Of a DNA stretch of 64,000 nucleotides, positions 17,643 to 26,906 are shown piece after piece; position 1 is the stretch's first letter; the number at the start of each line of letters is the position of its first letter. Source of the stretch: Limisphaera sp. (GTDB taxonomy: Bacteria; Verrucomicrobiota; Verrucomicrobiia; Limisphaerales; Limisphaeraceae). The notes beneath the pieces were generated by a model, which was not told the origin of the DNA, did no database searches, and worked only from the letters and a program-made list of their open reading frames with translations. The stretch covers positions 124,001 through 188,000 of the forward strand of contig JANWVC010000025.1 of the NCBI GenBank assembly GCA_025057755.1, in the 5' to 3' direction. The position numbers and the translations under genes are program-made.

Positions 17643-18767
17643 TCATTTGTGTCCGTTCCAAGACGCAACCACTTGTTGCATCACCTCTTCCTGTTGCTCT
17701 ATTGATTCCACCAGCTTGAACTGGGTGCGACAGCGGTCGAGGTTGTGTCTGGGGCGATGAATGCGGAAGTAGTTGTCTCCCAGAAGGTAATCGGTGAGAA
17801 AACGCAGGCCTGTCTCAAAAGTGATGAGCTTGCCCGCAAAGGCCAGGAGATTCCGTTCTGCTGAGGTCAGAAATGAGCCGGCAGCGCTGAGGTAACCTTC
17901 AACCAATTGGCGGAACAATGGCAGTTCCATGCGGACTTGGGACAAGTCTTGTTCGTCTTCGAGCGTGGGACTGGTTGCAGTGCGGACCATATCCCCAAAA
18001 TCATAAAGCACGCATCCGGGCATTACTGTGTCCAGGTCCACCACTGCCACGGCCCGATCGGTGGCAAGGTCCATCAACACGTTGTTGAACTTGGTGTCGT
18101 TGTGCGTGATGCGCTCGGGGATTTCCCCGCGGGACAGGGCATCCAAGATGATGCCGGTGATCGGTTGATGACGGAAGGCAAATTCAATTTCGGCTCGAGC
18201 GTTACGAGCGCGATTCAAGGGATCCTGCTCCACAGCTTGAACGAAGGCTTCGAATCGCTTTCGCGTATGGTGGAAGTCCGGAATGGTCTCGTGCAGCCGT
18301 TCTCCGGGTAAATCCACCAGCAACTGTTGGAATTCGCCAAAGGCGCGACCTACTTCACGGGCGTGATACGGGGATTCCACGGCCTCATAAGTCCGCACGC
18401 CGTCGATTCCGACAAACACACGCCAGTGTTCACCCTGATCGTCTACGTGATAGAATTGCCCGGTGCGAGTGGGTACCAGGGTCAGGCACCGGCGGTCTAA
18501 TTGGCTTTCACCCTGTTGCTTGAGTTTGTTACGCAGATGGCGGCATACCCGCTCCAGATTGTCCATGACAGCTGGCGGGTTTTGGAAGACATGTCGGTTA
18601 ATCTTCTGTAATACATACCGAGATAGCCCGCGACCATCGTAGCAAATGACCCAGTAGGTTTCGTTGATGTGCCCGATTTTGCAAACCTCCGCTTGCACCA
18701 GAGGGCCGGGAATTGCAAACCGTTCCACAATGGGCCCAAGTCTTTCTTCCAGGGTCTGACCCATCAT
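17643..18767 (-). CDS. APH-fold sugar kinase, NahK-like (N-acetylhexosamine 1-kinase type)
   Basis: Phosphotransferase of the choline/aminoglycoside kinase fold. The catalytic loop ITHNDTKFNNVLMD and the metal-binding VVDLDTVMPGCVLYDFGDMVR are the signatures, and the latter wording is typical of NahK-like anomeric kinases acting on N-acetylhexosamines. Length is 374 residues from the chosen start. The ATG at 18767 (or the adjacent one at 18764) has GAGGAG seven bases upstream, better than the ATG at 18815. It is divergent from an AGE-family sugar epimerase 370 bases away, which supports a sugar substrate. Exact substrate not determinable from sequence. Confidence 0.8.
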   Translation of the reverse strand: MMGQTLEERLGPIVERFAIPGPLVQAEVCKIGHINETYWVICYDGRGLSRYVLQKINRHVFQNPPAVMDNLERVCRHLRNKLKQQGESQLDRRCLTLVPTRTGQFYHVDDQGEHWRVFVGIDGVRTYEAVESPYHAREVGRAFGEFQQLLVDLPGERLHETIPDFHHTRKRFEAFVQAVEQDPLNRARNARAEIEFAFRHQPITGIILDALSRGEIPERITHNDTKFNNVLMDLATDRAVAVVDLDTVMPGCVLYDFGDMVRTATSPTLEDEQDLSQVRMELPLFRQLVEGYLSAAGSFLTSAERNLLAFAGKLITFETGLRFLTDYLLGDNYFRIHRPRHNLDRCRTQFKLVESIEQQEEVMQQVVASWNGHK

Positions 18768-19135
18768 CTTAGGACTCCTCAAGCTGCAAGGACGGTCGGC
18801 ATCTGGCAACGGCAAAGCACGATTTGGGACCTTGAATGATGGAATCCGGCTGGGGGTTCAGGAATAAGGGCTTCTCGGAATGTCATCTGGCGGGGATCCT
18901 TTTGCCTTTGTCGCAGTGCAGTTTCCCCATGAATCTCCTGCGGGTTGCAGGCGAGGCGGATTTGGACATCGGCTTTGCGCCCGTGTGGATCCTCGCTGTG
19001 GGCGTGGATGTCAATTCTGGTTGTCAACTCGTGGCGGTGCGGGCTTGTGGTCTTGACGAACAAAGGCGAAAGCGGTGGCTTGGTGAAGGCGCATATGGAA
19101 AGGCGAGCGCGACATCCGCCCCCAAGAACCGTTGT
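18768..19135. other. Divergent intergenic region between sugar kinase and epimerase
   Basis: About 370 bases separating divergent starts. It holds the kinase Shine-Dalgarno at its left edge. The open frame continuing upstream of the epimerase through this region has no family features. A TTGACG at 19053 has no acceptable -10 at normal spacing. No clear operator repeat seen. Confidence 0.4.
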
Positions 19136-20347
19136 ATGAATGCCAAAGAACGATTTCGTTGGGCAGAAGAAATCGAGGCTCACCTGTTTGGCCATATTTT
19201 ACCGTATTGGACCGGACCTGCAGTAGATCGGCGTGGCGGCGGATTCCACGGTTGGTTGTCCAATGAGGGCAAGCCGGATCCCACGCAACCGAGAGGTTTG
19301 GTCCTCTACAGCCGCCTGCTTTGGACGTTTAGCGCGGCACATGAACTTCGGCCCGATGCTGAATATCACTCGTTGGCAGATCGCGCGGGGGGTTGGCTCC
19401 TGAGCCGATTCTGGGACTCGCAATACAAGGGCGGCTTCTGGCATGTGGACGCCTCAGGCCGCGTGACCAACGACTCCAAGCAGATTTACGGTCAGGCTTT
19501 TGGCGTCTATGCGTGGGTACAATATCATTTGGCGTTCGGCTCAAGTGACGCCTTGGACCGGGCGCGCCAGTGGTACGAGTCTGTGGACCAGCATGCCCAC
19601 GATGCCCGGTTTGGAGGTTACGGAGAAGCCTATGCGCGCGACTGGTCGACTCCGGCTGTTTCCCTGGTGGGCGGTCAGGAATTTGGCGCAGTCAAATCCA
19701 TGAATACCCATTTGCATTTGCTCGAGGCTTGGAGCTTGTTGTATCGTGCCTGGCCAGACCCAGGGCTGAGTCGCCGCTTGCGGGAGTTGTTGGCGCTTTT
19801 CTGGGAGAAGGTGTTGGATCCAACTGGGGCAATGCTGCACCATTACTTTTCGGCGGACTGGCGGGTCTTGTCCAGTACCTACACCTACGGCCATAATATT
19901 GAGGCGGCTTGGTTGTTCTGCGAAGCGGCTGATGCATTGGGGGATCCGTTTTGGCAAGATCGTGCCCGCTCTCTGGCAATCCGGATGTCCGACGTGGTTT
20001 TAGAGGAGGCCGTGGGCTCGGATGGCGGGGTGGCATATGAGGGCCGCGCGGGGCGGGTCATCGCAGCCTTCCGGGATTGGTGGGTGCAGGCAGAGGCGTT
20101 GGTGGGTTTCCTGAATGCATGGCAGATTTCGGGAAAGGAACGTTACACGCGTGCTGCCCGGCGGGTCTGGCAATTCATTCGGGATCGTGTGGCCGATCCC
20201 GTCCACGGCGATTGGTTCTGGCGGGTCGAGCCGGACGGCCAACCGGATCGATCCCGACCGAAGGTTAGCGAATGGAAATGTCCTTATCACTCCAGCCGGG
20301 CGTGTTTGGAAGCCATTCGGCGGCTACGTGCCGGGCCTTTGTCGTGA
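19136..20347 (+). CDS. AGE-family sugar 2-epimerase (N-acylglucosamine/cellobiose 2-epimerase type)
   Basis: An (alpha/alpha)6-barrel enzyme that epimerises C2 of a reducing sugar such as GlcNAc, cellobiose or mannose. Visible family landmarks: GGGFHGWL, RGLVLYSRLLWTFSAA, KQIYGQAFGVYAW, NTHLHLLEAW, YGHNIEAAWL and the C-terminal EWKCPYHSSRACLE. The histidines in NTHLHLLEAW, YGHN and PYH are the expected catalytic and substrate-contacting ones. Start set at 19136 (MNAKERFRWAEE), giving 403 residues, the usual family length. It is divergent from the NahK-like kinase. The stop codon lies inside an 8-bp hairpin (20339-20346 with 20358-20365) that might act as a weak terminator. Confidence 0.88.
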   Translation: MNAKERFRWAEEIEAHLFGHILPYWTGPAVDRRGGGFHGWLSNEGKPDPTQPRGLVLYSRLLWTFSAAHELRPDAEYHSLADRAGGWLLSRFWDSQYKGGFWHVDASGRVTNDSKQIYGQAFGVYAWVQYHLAFGSSDALDRARQWYESVDQHAHDARFGGYGEAYARDWSTPAVSLVGGQEFGAVKSMNTHLHLLEAWSLLYRAWPDPGLSRRLRELLALFWEKVLDPTGAMLHHYFSADWRVLSSTYTYGHNIEAAWLFCEAADALGDPFWQDRARSLAIRMSDVVLEEAVGSDGGVAYEGRAGRVIAAFRDWWVQAEALVGFLNAWQISGKERYTRAARRVWQFIRDRVADPVHGDWFWRVEPDGQPDRSRPKVSEWKCPYHSSRACLEAIRRLRAGPLS

Positions 20348-20430
20348 GTTTTGATGACATGACAATAAAAGTTTTCTTTCCACACTCTTGAACCAAACTG
20401 CATCTGGATTGCATCTGACTTGGGGACGCC

Positions 20431-21096
20431 ATGAAGAGGCTTCTAGTGACTTGGTGTGTGCTGTTGGTTGGCAGCGGAGGGACCGCGTGGGCGCAACCCG
20501 AGCTGTTGTACACTTTTGACTCAGGTGCGGAGGGATTTCAAAACGTCGTGTGGCGGCCCAGCGCGCCAGGCGGTTGGACAGGTGGGGCAACCATCCAGCA
20601 GAATCATACGGCGGGCGGCTGGCAGAACTTTCTCACCAAGGAATTTTCGTGGGGTCCCGGTGGCGGTGCTGCGAACCAGCAGTTGACAATGCAAGCGCTG
20701 GCCAATTACGGAGCGCTGGCCCGCATTAGCTTCGATGTGATGATCGATGGAGGAAGTTTCCCTCCAGATATTTCGGGTTGGTTTCAATTGACCATCGTAG
20801 GCAACAGCGATGGCGCGGCTGGCTGGACGCAGCGGGCCAATCAGTTCACGCCCGCCGGTTGGCACAATGCTAACGACAGCCAGTTGATCACGATGCACAT
20901 TGACCAGCCCTTCTCCTGGCTGGGGTGGGAACCGGGTGACACATGGTTCCAGCTTTGGACGGGCGCCAACTCGCCTGAGAACATGCCGGTGAACTTTTAC
21001 TTTGACAATGTGCGTTTGTATGTCGTGCCTGAGCCGAGCCTGTTGGCCTATCTGGCTCTTGGTTGGGCCGTGGCTTTGCTGAGACGAAGAGGGTGA
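20431..21096 (+). CDS. PEP-CTERM exported protein
   Basis: A 221-residue exported protein of unknown role. It has an N-terminal signal peptide (MKRLLVTWCVLLVG, cleavage after AWA) and a beta-rich body with Gly/Asn/Trp-rich strands. The tail is a classic PEP-CTERM signal: VPEPS, a hydrophobic helix (LLAYLALGWAVALL), then RRRG. Such tails are recognised by an exosortase, usually encoded elsewhere, and the proteins generally reach the cell surface or an extracellular matrix. The body resembles a carbohydrate-binding jelly-roll (FDSGAEGFQN start, FYFDNVRLYVVPEP end). It is a single gene followed by a strong terminator. Confidence 0.88.
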   Translation: MKRLLVTWCVLLVGSGGTAWAQPELLYTFDSGAEGFQNVVWRPSAPGGWTGGATIQQNHTAGGWQNFLTKEFSWGPGGGAANQQLTMQALANYGALARISFDVMIDGGSFPPDISGWFQLTIVGNSDGAAGWTQRANQFTPAGWHNANDSQLITMHIDQPFSWLGWEPGDTWFQLWTGANSPENMPVNFYFDNVRLYVVPEPSLLAYLALGWAVALLRRRG

Positions 21097-21130
21097 ATCC
21101 GGGGTTGGATACAGGGTGGTTCTCCGCGGG

Positions 21131-21171
21131 GCGGGCCGTCCGGCGAGAAGGCCGGACGGCCCGCAGGTTTT
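21131..21171 (+). terminator. Rho-independent terminator of the PEP-CTERM gene
   Basis: A perfect 14-bp stem (21131-21144 with 21151-21164), 6-base loop GAGAAG, then AGGTTTT. It lies 35 bases after the stop. There is no T tract on the opposite side, so it acts mainly on plus-strand transcripts, although the aat gene ends close by. Confidence 0.8.
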
Positions 21172-21198
21172 ACGAATGCTTGTCGCACAGCAAGCAGT

Positions 21199-21885
21199 TC
21201 ATGGCGACGCAGCTGCAAAATGGCACGGCTTTTCGATGGCCAGCGCTAGGCGGCGCAGGTATTCCTCACGGGAAATTTCCACCGCGCCTAATAGTCGCGT
21301 CACAGGCGTCAGCATTTGGGTGTCAAACAGCGCATAACCTTGTTGACGTAGATGCTCGAGTAAATGCACCAGGGCCACCTTGGAGGCGTCGGTTCTTCTG
21401 TGGAACATCGATTCCCCGGCGAAGAATCCGCCGATGGCCACGCCGTATACCCCGCCCACCAGGTCGTTACCTTCCCAAACCTCAACGCTGTGGGCGTATC
21501 CCATGCGGTGTAGGACCGTGTAGGCATGGATGAAGGCGGGCGTAACCCAGCTTTCCTCGCGGCCGGGAGCCGGTTCCGCGCATCCTTCCATCACCTGACG
21601 GAACGCCCGGTCCCGTGTCAGAGTGAAGCGTTGTTTGCGCAACACCCGACGCAAGCTTCGGGGTACATGCACTCGATCAAAGTCGAAAATTGCCCTGGGA
21701 TCTGGCGACCACCAGGTAATGGGATTGTCTGTCCAAGGAAAGATGCCGGAACGATAAGCTAGCAACAACCGGGCTGGCGAAAAATCGCCTCCGATTGCCA
21801 CCAGCCCTTCTGAATCGGCCAGCCGGGGATCGGGAAACCACAGTCGCTGTCCCAACAAAGCCGGAAGCGTCGGAGAGGCACGCAT
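21199..21885 (-). CDS. aat: Leucyl/phenylalanyl-tRNA-protein transferase
   Basis: Adds Leu or Phe from charged tRNA to proteins with N-terminal Lys or Arg, creating degrons for ClpS/ClpAP. The 228-residue protein has the family blocks [79 protein letters not shown] and [11 protein letters not shown]. It follows DUF2017 by 20 nt and is the last gene of a clpS-DUF2017-aat operon, so adaptor and degron-writing enzyme are made together. Confidence 0.96.
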   Translation of the reverse strand: [228 protein letters not shown]

Positions 21886-21905
21886 GGTGGGCCCGAGCCA
21901 TTGGT

Positions 21906-22388
21906 TTAAGATCCTGAATCTTGTCGGATCTGGTGCAGCAAACTGATTTCAAACCAACCGGCCAGCTCCATCGTCGCCATGGCATGTGCTCGCTGCGGGT
22001 CGCGCGGCATTTCCTCCGGCAGGGGATCCGGACAACCCAGGGCAATCCAATTGCCCACACGGATGTCGTTCAAGACTTGTAACAACATTTCCAACTCGCC
22101 AGCTCTCAGATGCAGGGTCCACGCCTGTCCCTCGGGTCGCAAGGTTTCAGGGCTTTGAATCCAGTGACGGATCTGCCGCCGCAGGGTTGCCCGATGTTCT
22201 GCCAGCGCTTCATCGAGCAATTGCTGGATTTGCACAGAACGGGCGTGCTCCAACGGCGTGGCGGCCTGGTGACGGGCGTGCGCCGATGGGACACACGGAT
22301 ACGTCTCGATCAGTTCCACCAGCACCGCGCGTTCAGCAGGGGTCAAACGAAAACTCCATCGGTCTTGGGTGGCTTCGATGAGCTTCAT
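21906..22388 (-). CDS. DUF2017-like protein downstream of clpS
   Basis: A 160-residue soluble helical protein without known activity. It resembles the DUF2017 proteins that sit immediately after clpS in actinobacteria: LTPAERAVLVELIETYP near the start and LEMLLQVLNDIRVGNWIALG later, close to the 'LLxxLNDLRLxLGTRLG' block of that family. Its ATG overlaps the clpS stop (ATGA at 22385-22388), implying coupled translation and probably matched stoichiometry with ClpS. Aat follows 20 nt later. Family assignment is by pattern, not by search. Confidence 0.7.
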   Translation of the reverse strand: MKLIEATQDRWSFRLTPAERAVLVELIETYPCVPSAHARHQAATPLEHARSVQIQQLLDEALAEHRATLRRQIRHWIQSPETLRPEGQAWTLHLRAGELEMLLQVLNDIRVGNWIALGCPDPLPEEMPRDPQRAHAMATMELAGWFEISLLHQIRQDSGS

Positions 22389-22690
22389 TCCGCCCGCTCA
22401 AGGGTCGCGTGCAGGTTGTAGGATTGCAATTGATGCACGTAATGTTCGGCCTTTTCCAGGCTTTCTCGTGTCAAAACACTTCGGCCCTGGTGATGCACCT
22501 GCAACATGTGGTACTCGGCTTTCTGACGCGACCATCCGAACACTTTCTGAAACACGTGGGTGACGTAATCCATGTAGTTGACGGGATCGTTCCAGCACAC
22601 CACGAGCCAGCCCGGATCAGTTTCTGCCCGGGGCCGGTCCGAAACCTCCGGGTCGGCCACGGGTTTCTCGGTGGTTTGTGTGGCTTGCAT
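22385..22690 (-). CDS. clpS: ATP-dependent Clp protease adaptor ClpS
   Basis: Recognises N-degrons (Leu, Phe, Tyr, Trp) and delivers substrates to the Clp unfoldase. The 101-residue product has the complete binding pocket: N34 and D35 in CWNDPVNYMDYV and H66 in VHHQGR, the same residue numbers as in the E. coli protein. The NDPVNxMxYVTxVFQKxFG wording and the C-terminal LHATLERAE are closest to actinobacterial-type ClpS. Start at 22690 (MQATQTTEK); the longer upstream frame overlaps the neighbouring phosphatase gene and is not conserved. First gene of clpS-DUF2017-aat. Confidence 0.95.
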   Translation of the reverse strand: MQATQTTEKPVADPEVSDRPRAETDPGWLVVCWNDPVNYMDYVTHVFQKVFGWSRQKAEYHMLQVHHQGRSVLTRESLEKAEHYVHQLQSYNLHATLERAE

Positions 22691-22766
22691 CGTCAGATGG
22701 GACGATAGAATTGATTCTGAGACTTGTCGAGGGGGGGCAGGGCAATTCCCGAACCTTTCGATACTT

Positions 22767-24773
22767 TCAGGTGAGTCGGCGCAGGAAATCGAGGCCCAGC
22801 AAGCACACATCGTCCTCAAAGCCATCTCCGCCGGCAAAGGCGCGGACTTCCTCCAGGAGTGCATCAAATAAGCTGGGGGTCGGCTGTTGCATGCGGTTGC
22901 GCACGGCCGCTTCCAGGCGGGCAGTGCAATACAGCTCTTCAGCTTGATTGTGCACTTCATAGAGTCCATCGGTGTACAGCATGACGAGATCTGAAGGTTG
23001 CAACTCTACCTGGGCATTTTGGTAGGTAATGCTCTCGATCAGGCCGAGTGCAGGTTGAGCATGATCCGAGGGACGAGGCAACTGGGTTACCTGACCCATG
23101 GCGCGTCGGACATGAAGGGGGCGGGGATGCCCTGCGTTGGCATAAAGCAGCGTTCCATTGGCGGCGTTGGCCACAATGCAACATGCTGTAGTCAGGATAC
23201 TGGCGTCCGCATGGCGCAAGATACTGATGAGCTCACGGTTGAGCCGGGTGAGCAGCGAGCCGGGATCACGTGCCAGCGGTTTCAACTCTTCCAGCAGTGC
23301 GCGGATCACGGCCGTTATGAGAGCCGAGCGAACCCCGTGGCCCGCTACGTCGCACAGAAAGACGCTGGCCTCCGTTTCGGAAAGGGCCGCCAAATGGTAA
23401 AAGTCGCCTCCAACCTCTCCCGTGGGATGGTAGCGTTGGGTGAAAGCAAAAGCACTAGCAGCCGGTGCCGATTCCGGCGGAATGACCGGATCATGTTGGG
23501 GTAACAAGCACATCTGGATTTCCCGCGCCATGCGGAGCTCTTCAGCCATTTGAGTGTTCTTGCGTTTCAGTTCTGCTTGGCTGCGAGCGAGTTCCTCATT
23601 GGCTCTCCGGATCCGTTGCTCGGCTAACCGTTGCTCTGTAATGTCCCAAAAGATGCCCTGCAAACCGATAATCTCGTTGTGGGCACCCCGCAAAGGAGTT
23701 TTTACCACCTGAACGTACAATCGCCGGCCATCCGGCAGGCGATGCTCCTCCACTGTGTGCAAGGTTTGGCCCGTGGCCATGACGCGTGCATCGTCGCGCT
23801 GATACTTGCTGGCCAGCTCCGGCGGGTAAAAGTCGAAGTCGCTCTTGCCCAGGATGGCTTCCAAGGGCAAACCCAACGTGCGGCAAAACTGTTGATTGGC
23901 GAAGGTGAATCGACCGTGGATGTCTTTGCGGAAGATATTCTGAGGCAAGGTTTCTACCAACGAGTGATACAGAGCCTCCGAATTGCGAAGACGCTCCTCT
24001 GCTGCACGCTGCTCCGTAATGTCCCGCACCGTCCCTTCGTAATAGAGCAGTTTGCCGGACGCATCCCGCACCGCCCGGCAGTTTTCGCTAATCCAAATAA
24101 TCCGGCCGTCGCGTCGGTACACGGGCGATTCAAAATTCGTGATCACATCGTGTTGCTCCATCAGCCGCATGAATTCCTCGCGGCGACCTGGCTGCACGTA
24201 AAGGGTTGATCCGATGTCGGTGATGCTGCGCATCAATTCCTCCGGGCTGGAGTACCCATAAATACAGGCCAACGCGCGATTGGCCATCAGGTAGCGTCCC
24301 TCGGGAGTGGTTCGAAAAATCCCTTCGGTCAAATGATCAAAAACCTCTCGGTACCGTGCTTCCGCATCCAACAACGCCATCTCGGCAGCATGACGCTCGA
24401 TCGCATATCGAATGGAACGACGCAACCAGCGCACGTCCAATTGGTCCCGCACCAAATACTCCTGCGCTCCAGCATGAACCGCTTCCAACGCGATGGTTTC
24501 ATCATCCACCGAACCGAGGACGAGAATGGGAACCCGCGGAGCAGCATTTTTAATGAGCGGCAGATGTCCCAATCCAGCGCCGTCCGGAAGGTGCAGTTCC
24601 AATAAAAGGACATCTAAGGGCAACGCGTGGAGTTGTCGCAAAGCCTCCGAAAGCGTTTGCATCACAACGACCCGGGGAACCGTTTCCCAAGCGCGTCGAA
24701 GCAGCTCACAAATCGCTTCGGCCGCAGCCGGGTCGTGTTCAACGACCATGATGCATAGTGGTCGTTCAGGCAT
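22767..24773 (-). CDS. RsbU/SpoIIE-type PP2C phosphatase with degenerate receiver and two PAS domains
   Basis: Signalling phosphatase of 668 residues that would act on a phosphorylated anti-sigma antagonist or similar protein. Order: receiver-like domain (1-125), PAS/PAC (about 140-260), PAS/PAC (about 270-395), a coiled-coil linker and a SpoIIE PP2C domain (about 430-665) with intact metal-binding Asp motifs (VGGDFYHL, LCDVAGHG, LYTDGLYE, GFEDDVCLLG). The receiver is abnormal: the acceptor Asp is Glu (E59 in LLLELHLPDG), the conserved Thr is Gly (G87) and the switch Lys is Arg (R109). That suggests it is not phosphorylated. Intended partners are not in the window. A GGAGGA lies upstream of the ATG. 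Confidence 0.93.
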   Translation of the reverse strand: MPERPLCIMVVEHDPAAAEAICELLRRAWETVPRVVVMQTLSEALRQLHALPLDVLLLELHLPDGAGLGHLPLIKNAAPRVPILVLGSVDDETIALEAVHAGAQEYLVRDQLDVRWLRRSIRYAIERHAAEMALLDAEARYREVFDHLTEGIFRTTPEGRYLMANRALACIYGYSSPEELMRSITDIGSTLYVQPGRREEFMRLMEQHDVITNFESPVYRRDGRIIWISENCRAVRDASGKLLYYEGTVRDITEQRAAEERLRNSEALYHSLVETLPQNIFRKDIHGRFTFANQQFCRTLGLPLEAILGKSDFDFYPPELASKYQRDDARVMATGQTLHTVEEHRLPDGRRLYVQVVKTPLRGAHNEIIGLQGIFWDITEQRLAEQRIRRANEELARSQAELKRKNTQMAEELRMAREIQMCLLPQHDPVIPPESAPAASAFAFTQRYHPTGEVGGDFYHLAALSETEASVFLCDVAGHGVRSALITAVIRALLEELKPLARDPGSLLTRLNRELISILRHADASILTTACCIVANAANGTLLYANAGHPRPLHVRRAMGQVTQLPRPSDHAQPALGLIESITYQNAQVELQPSDLVMLYTDGLYEVHNQAEELYCTARLEAAVRNRMQQPTPSLFDALLEEVRAFAGGDGFEDDVCLLGLDFLRRLT

Positions 24774-26906
24774 TAAAGGAAGCTCCTCCCGCTCGGCGCC
24801 GTCGGATCAGGCGTATTAGCCCTGCCGAGCTCTGACCCTAAGATGTCAGCTCTTGACCACTCGTGCAAGTGGCGGCCTGCCCCCGCTCGATGCCCGGAGC
24901 TCAGCATGGCCGTTTCCGTGCAGGACTCTTCTGGAGCTGGAGTCCGACTTGGTCTTCATGCCAGAATCCGACGCTTGGACCGAGAATCCGGGTTGCTTGG
25001 GGTGAAACGCACAGGGGCTTCTGCCAAGTGGGATGCGCCCAACGCGTGGATGTCGATTCATCGAAAGATGAATTTCGTGCACATTGTGCCATTGCTTTGT
25101 TCCCGCGTCCTTTCGCATCCCGTTGCGTATACGATCAGACTCCATGCGCGTTCAAAGCGTAGGCGGACGCTATCCCTGCCGTGCACGCGGTCGTTCCAAA
25201 GGATAAACCCTCAGATGCCCGCACGCTTGAGCAAAAGCAGGTCTTGTGGCGTTGCAGGATGCGGCACAGCGACATATATCACGGGCGTGCGTGACCCGGA
25301 CCAAGGAGATTCGGCGTGGGGAAACGTCCTGCAAGTTCTATATCAGCCGGTGTAGAAACCGGGCGGCCGGTCAGGGTGTGGAGTCGAACCAGTAGAATGC
25401 GCAACGCTGATTGCCTGGCTAACGGGTCCGGTCGCGCAAACAGATGCACGGCCGTATGTTTGGATCCCTGATTGAACTGGGGCCGGATAAAGGGTGAGCA
25501 AGTGACCGGAATGCGTTTCGTCGTCGATCTCATCGGAAAAGAGTCTGGTTGCTTTCGATGGTAACCCGGCGCAGGGCCGCCAAAGGCCTCCACGCTGTAT
25601 CCCGGAAAGCGTTTCAACTTGGTTCGACCAAAACTCTTGAACAACCCGTCCCGCGGACACGCCGGGCCTGCATCGGCTGCATTCCAAGTGTTCCCACTTT
25701 AGCGCGGGTGGGGGATGGGAGTATTTGTAGACATTGGCAGAATTTGCAAACCGAGTGTTCGGAGTCTGCAACGTGTTGGCTCCCGACAGGATGCGGGCAA
25801 ATTGGAGCCCGGCAATGCCGCTTCGGGCAATCGGTTCGGAACGGTCCAAACCGGCCCCCCGAGCAGCGGATCCGTTTTGACCCTCTGGCAGAGACTGCAT
25901 TACAGCCCGGCCACGGGCACCCAGGAGCGTGTGTCGCCTCTAGATTTACCTTGAAAATACATGGGCCAATGATTCGGTTCGTTGCAGCCCTCGACCGCAA
26001 GCAGCGCGTCAGACTCAACCAATCGTCGGGCCCTGCTTGGGCGCCAAGCACGTCATTGCCCCCGCTCAAGAGCCTGCAGCCGAAGCGAATGCGGGTGTGA
26101 CGATCCACTTTTGAATGATTCTCCACCGGGAGGTTGTTCCCGGAACCGCTCAAACCCAGCGAATTGCGCGGAACTCCAACGCTCGGATCGTTCGATCCAA
26201 TGACTGGCCTGAACTCGAGATCGAGGAAACCTTGCCTCGCGACCCCAGAACTACTGAGACCTCGGCGGCTGGTTGGGCGTCGCAGGCGAATTAGAGGAAC
26301 GGAGCTGGATGAGCAGTGTGCAAAAGATTCAGCGTAACGGTCGCTCGCTACACTTGTAGCTTGGGACGCCACGAAACATGGGCTCCGGCACCTGTCAGGC
26401 CGCAACCGACGAACCCAACTGGTTGGATCGGAGAGCGGTTGAAAGGCATCCGTGCGGTGGCTGCGCGCGGCAAATGGAGGTAAACCACCGGCAGGACGCA
26501 ACCCTTTCGGACTATCGGCTGCGTCTGGGCCGGTATGCGAGTTCACCGTGCGGTTCATCCTTCCCAGCCCTGCATGCGGAAAAGGGAGTGGGGTCGAGAC
26601 TTCTCTTCATCTCGGCTTCATACGAGAATCCGGTAAAGTGAAGGGTCAGGGCACCGGCCTTTGGCCCGGACGGACTCCGCATGAAAAAAAAGTGGCAACC
26701 GCCAGAGCGGTATTGAAAAACAACACGCGTCCTGTTTCCAAGCTGCCCGGCCCGGATTCCCAGTTGTAGAAGATAGGTTGGTTCCACAGACCGTATGCGG
26801 AATCCACCTCAAAAATCGTTGTGCGACCTGGACCTTCCGGCTGGTGGTCCAGAGCGAAGAAAGCAAGCGTGACATCGGAACGGCGAACGGAGAGAATCCC
26901 GAGGAT
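24774..26906. other. 2.1-kb region without a recognisable gene
   Basis: The largest gene-poor stretch here. Several frames are open on both strands and overlap each other (the longest, 25614-26558 on the minus strand), but none has a ribosome binding site, a recognisable motif or a protein-like hydrophobicity pattern. I saw no insertion-sequence ends, tRNA or rRNA. One 5-bp hairpin (26698-26711) with an A8 tract at 26684-26691 could be a weak minus-strand terminator, but no minus-strand gene feeds it. It may be decayed genes or unknown RNA. Confidence 0.55.

Noticed and set aside
25360-25440. tRNA-like GGTTCGACTCC on the minus strand near 25383
   Set aside because: Only three of five T-stem pairs form and there is no matching acceptor or anticodon stem.
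25614-26558. 314-codon minus-strand frame in the gene-poor region
   Set aside because: Ser/Arg/Pro-heavy composition, no ribosome site or motif, and overlapped by frames on the other strand; looks like chance in GC-rich DNA.
26521-26570. Group II intron domain V-like string (GTGCGGTTC) in the gene-poor region
   Set aside because: No reverse transcriptase and no foldable domain V/VI nearby; similarity is a few bases only.
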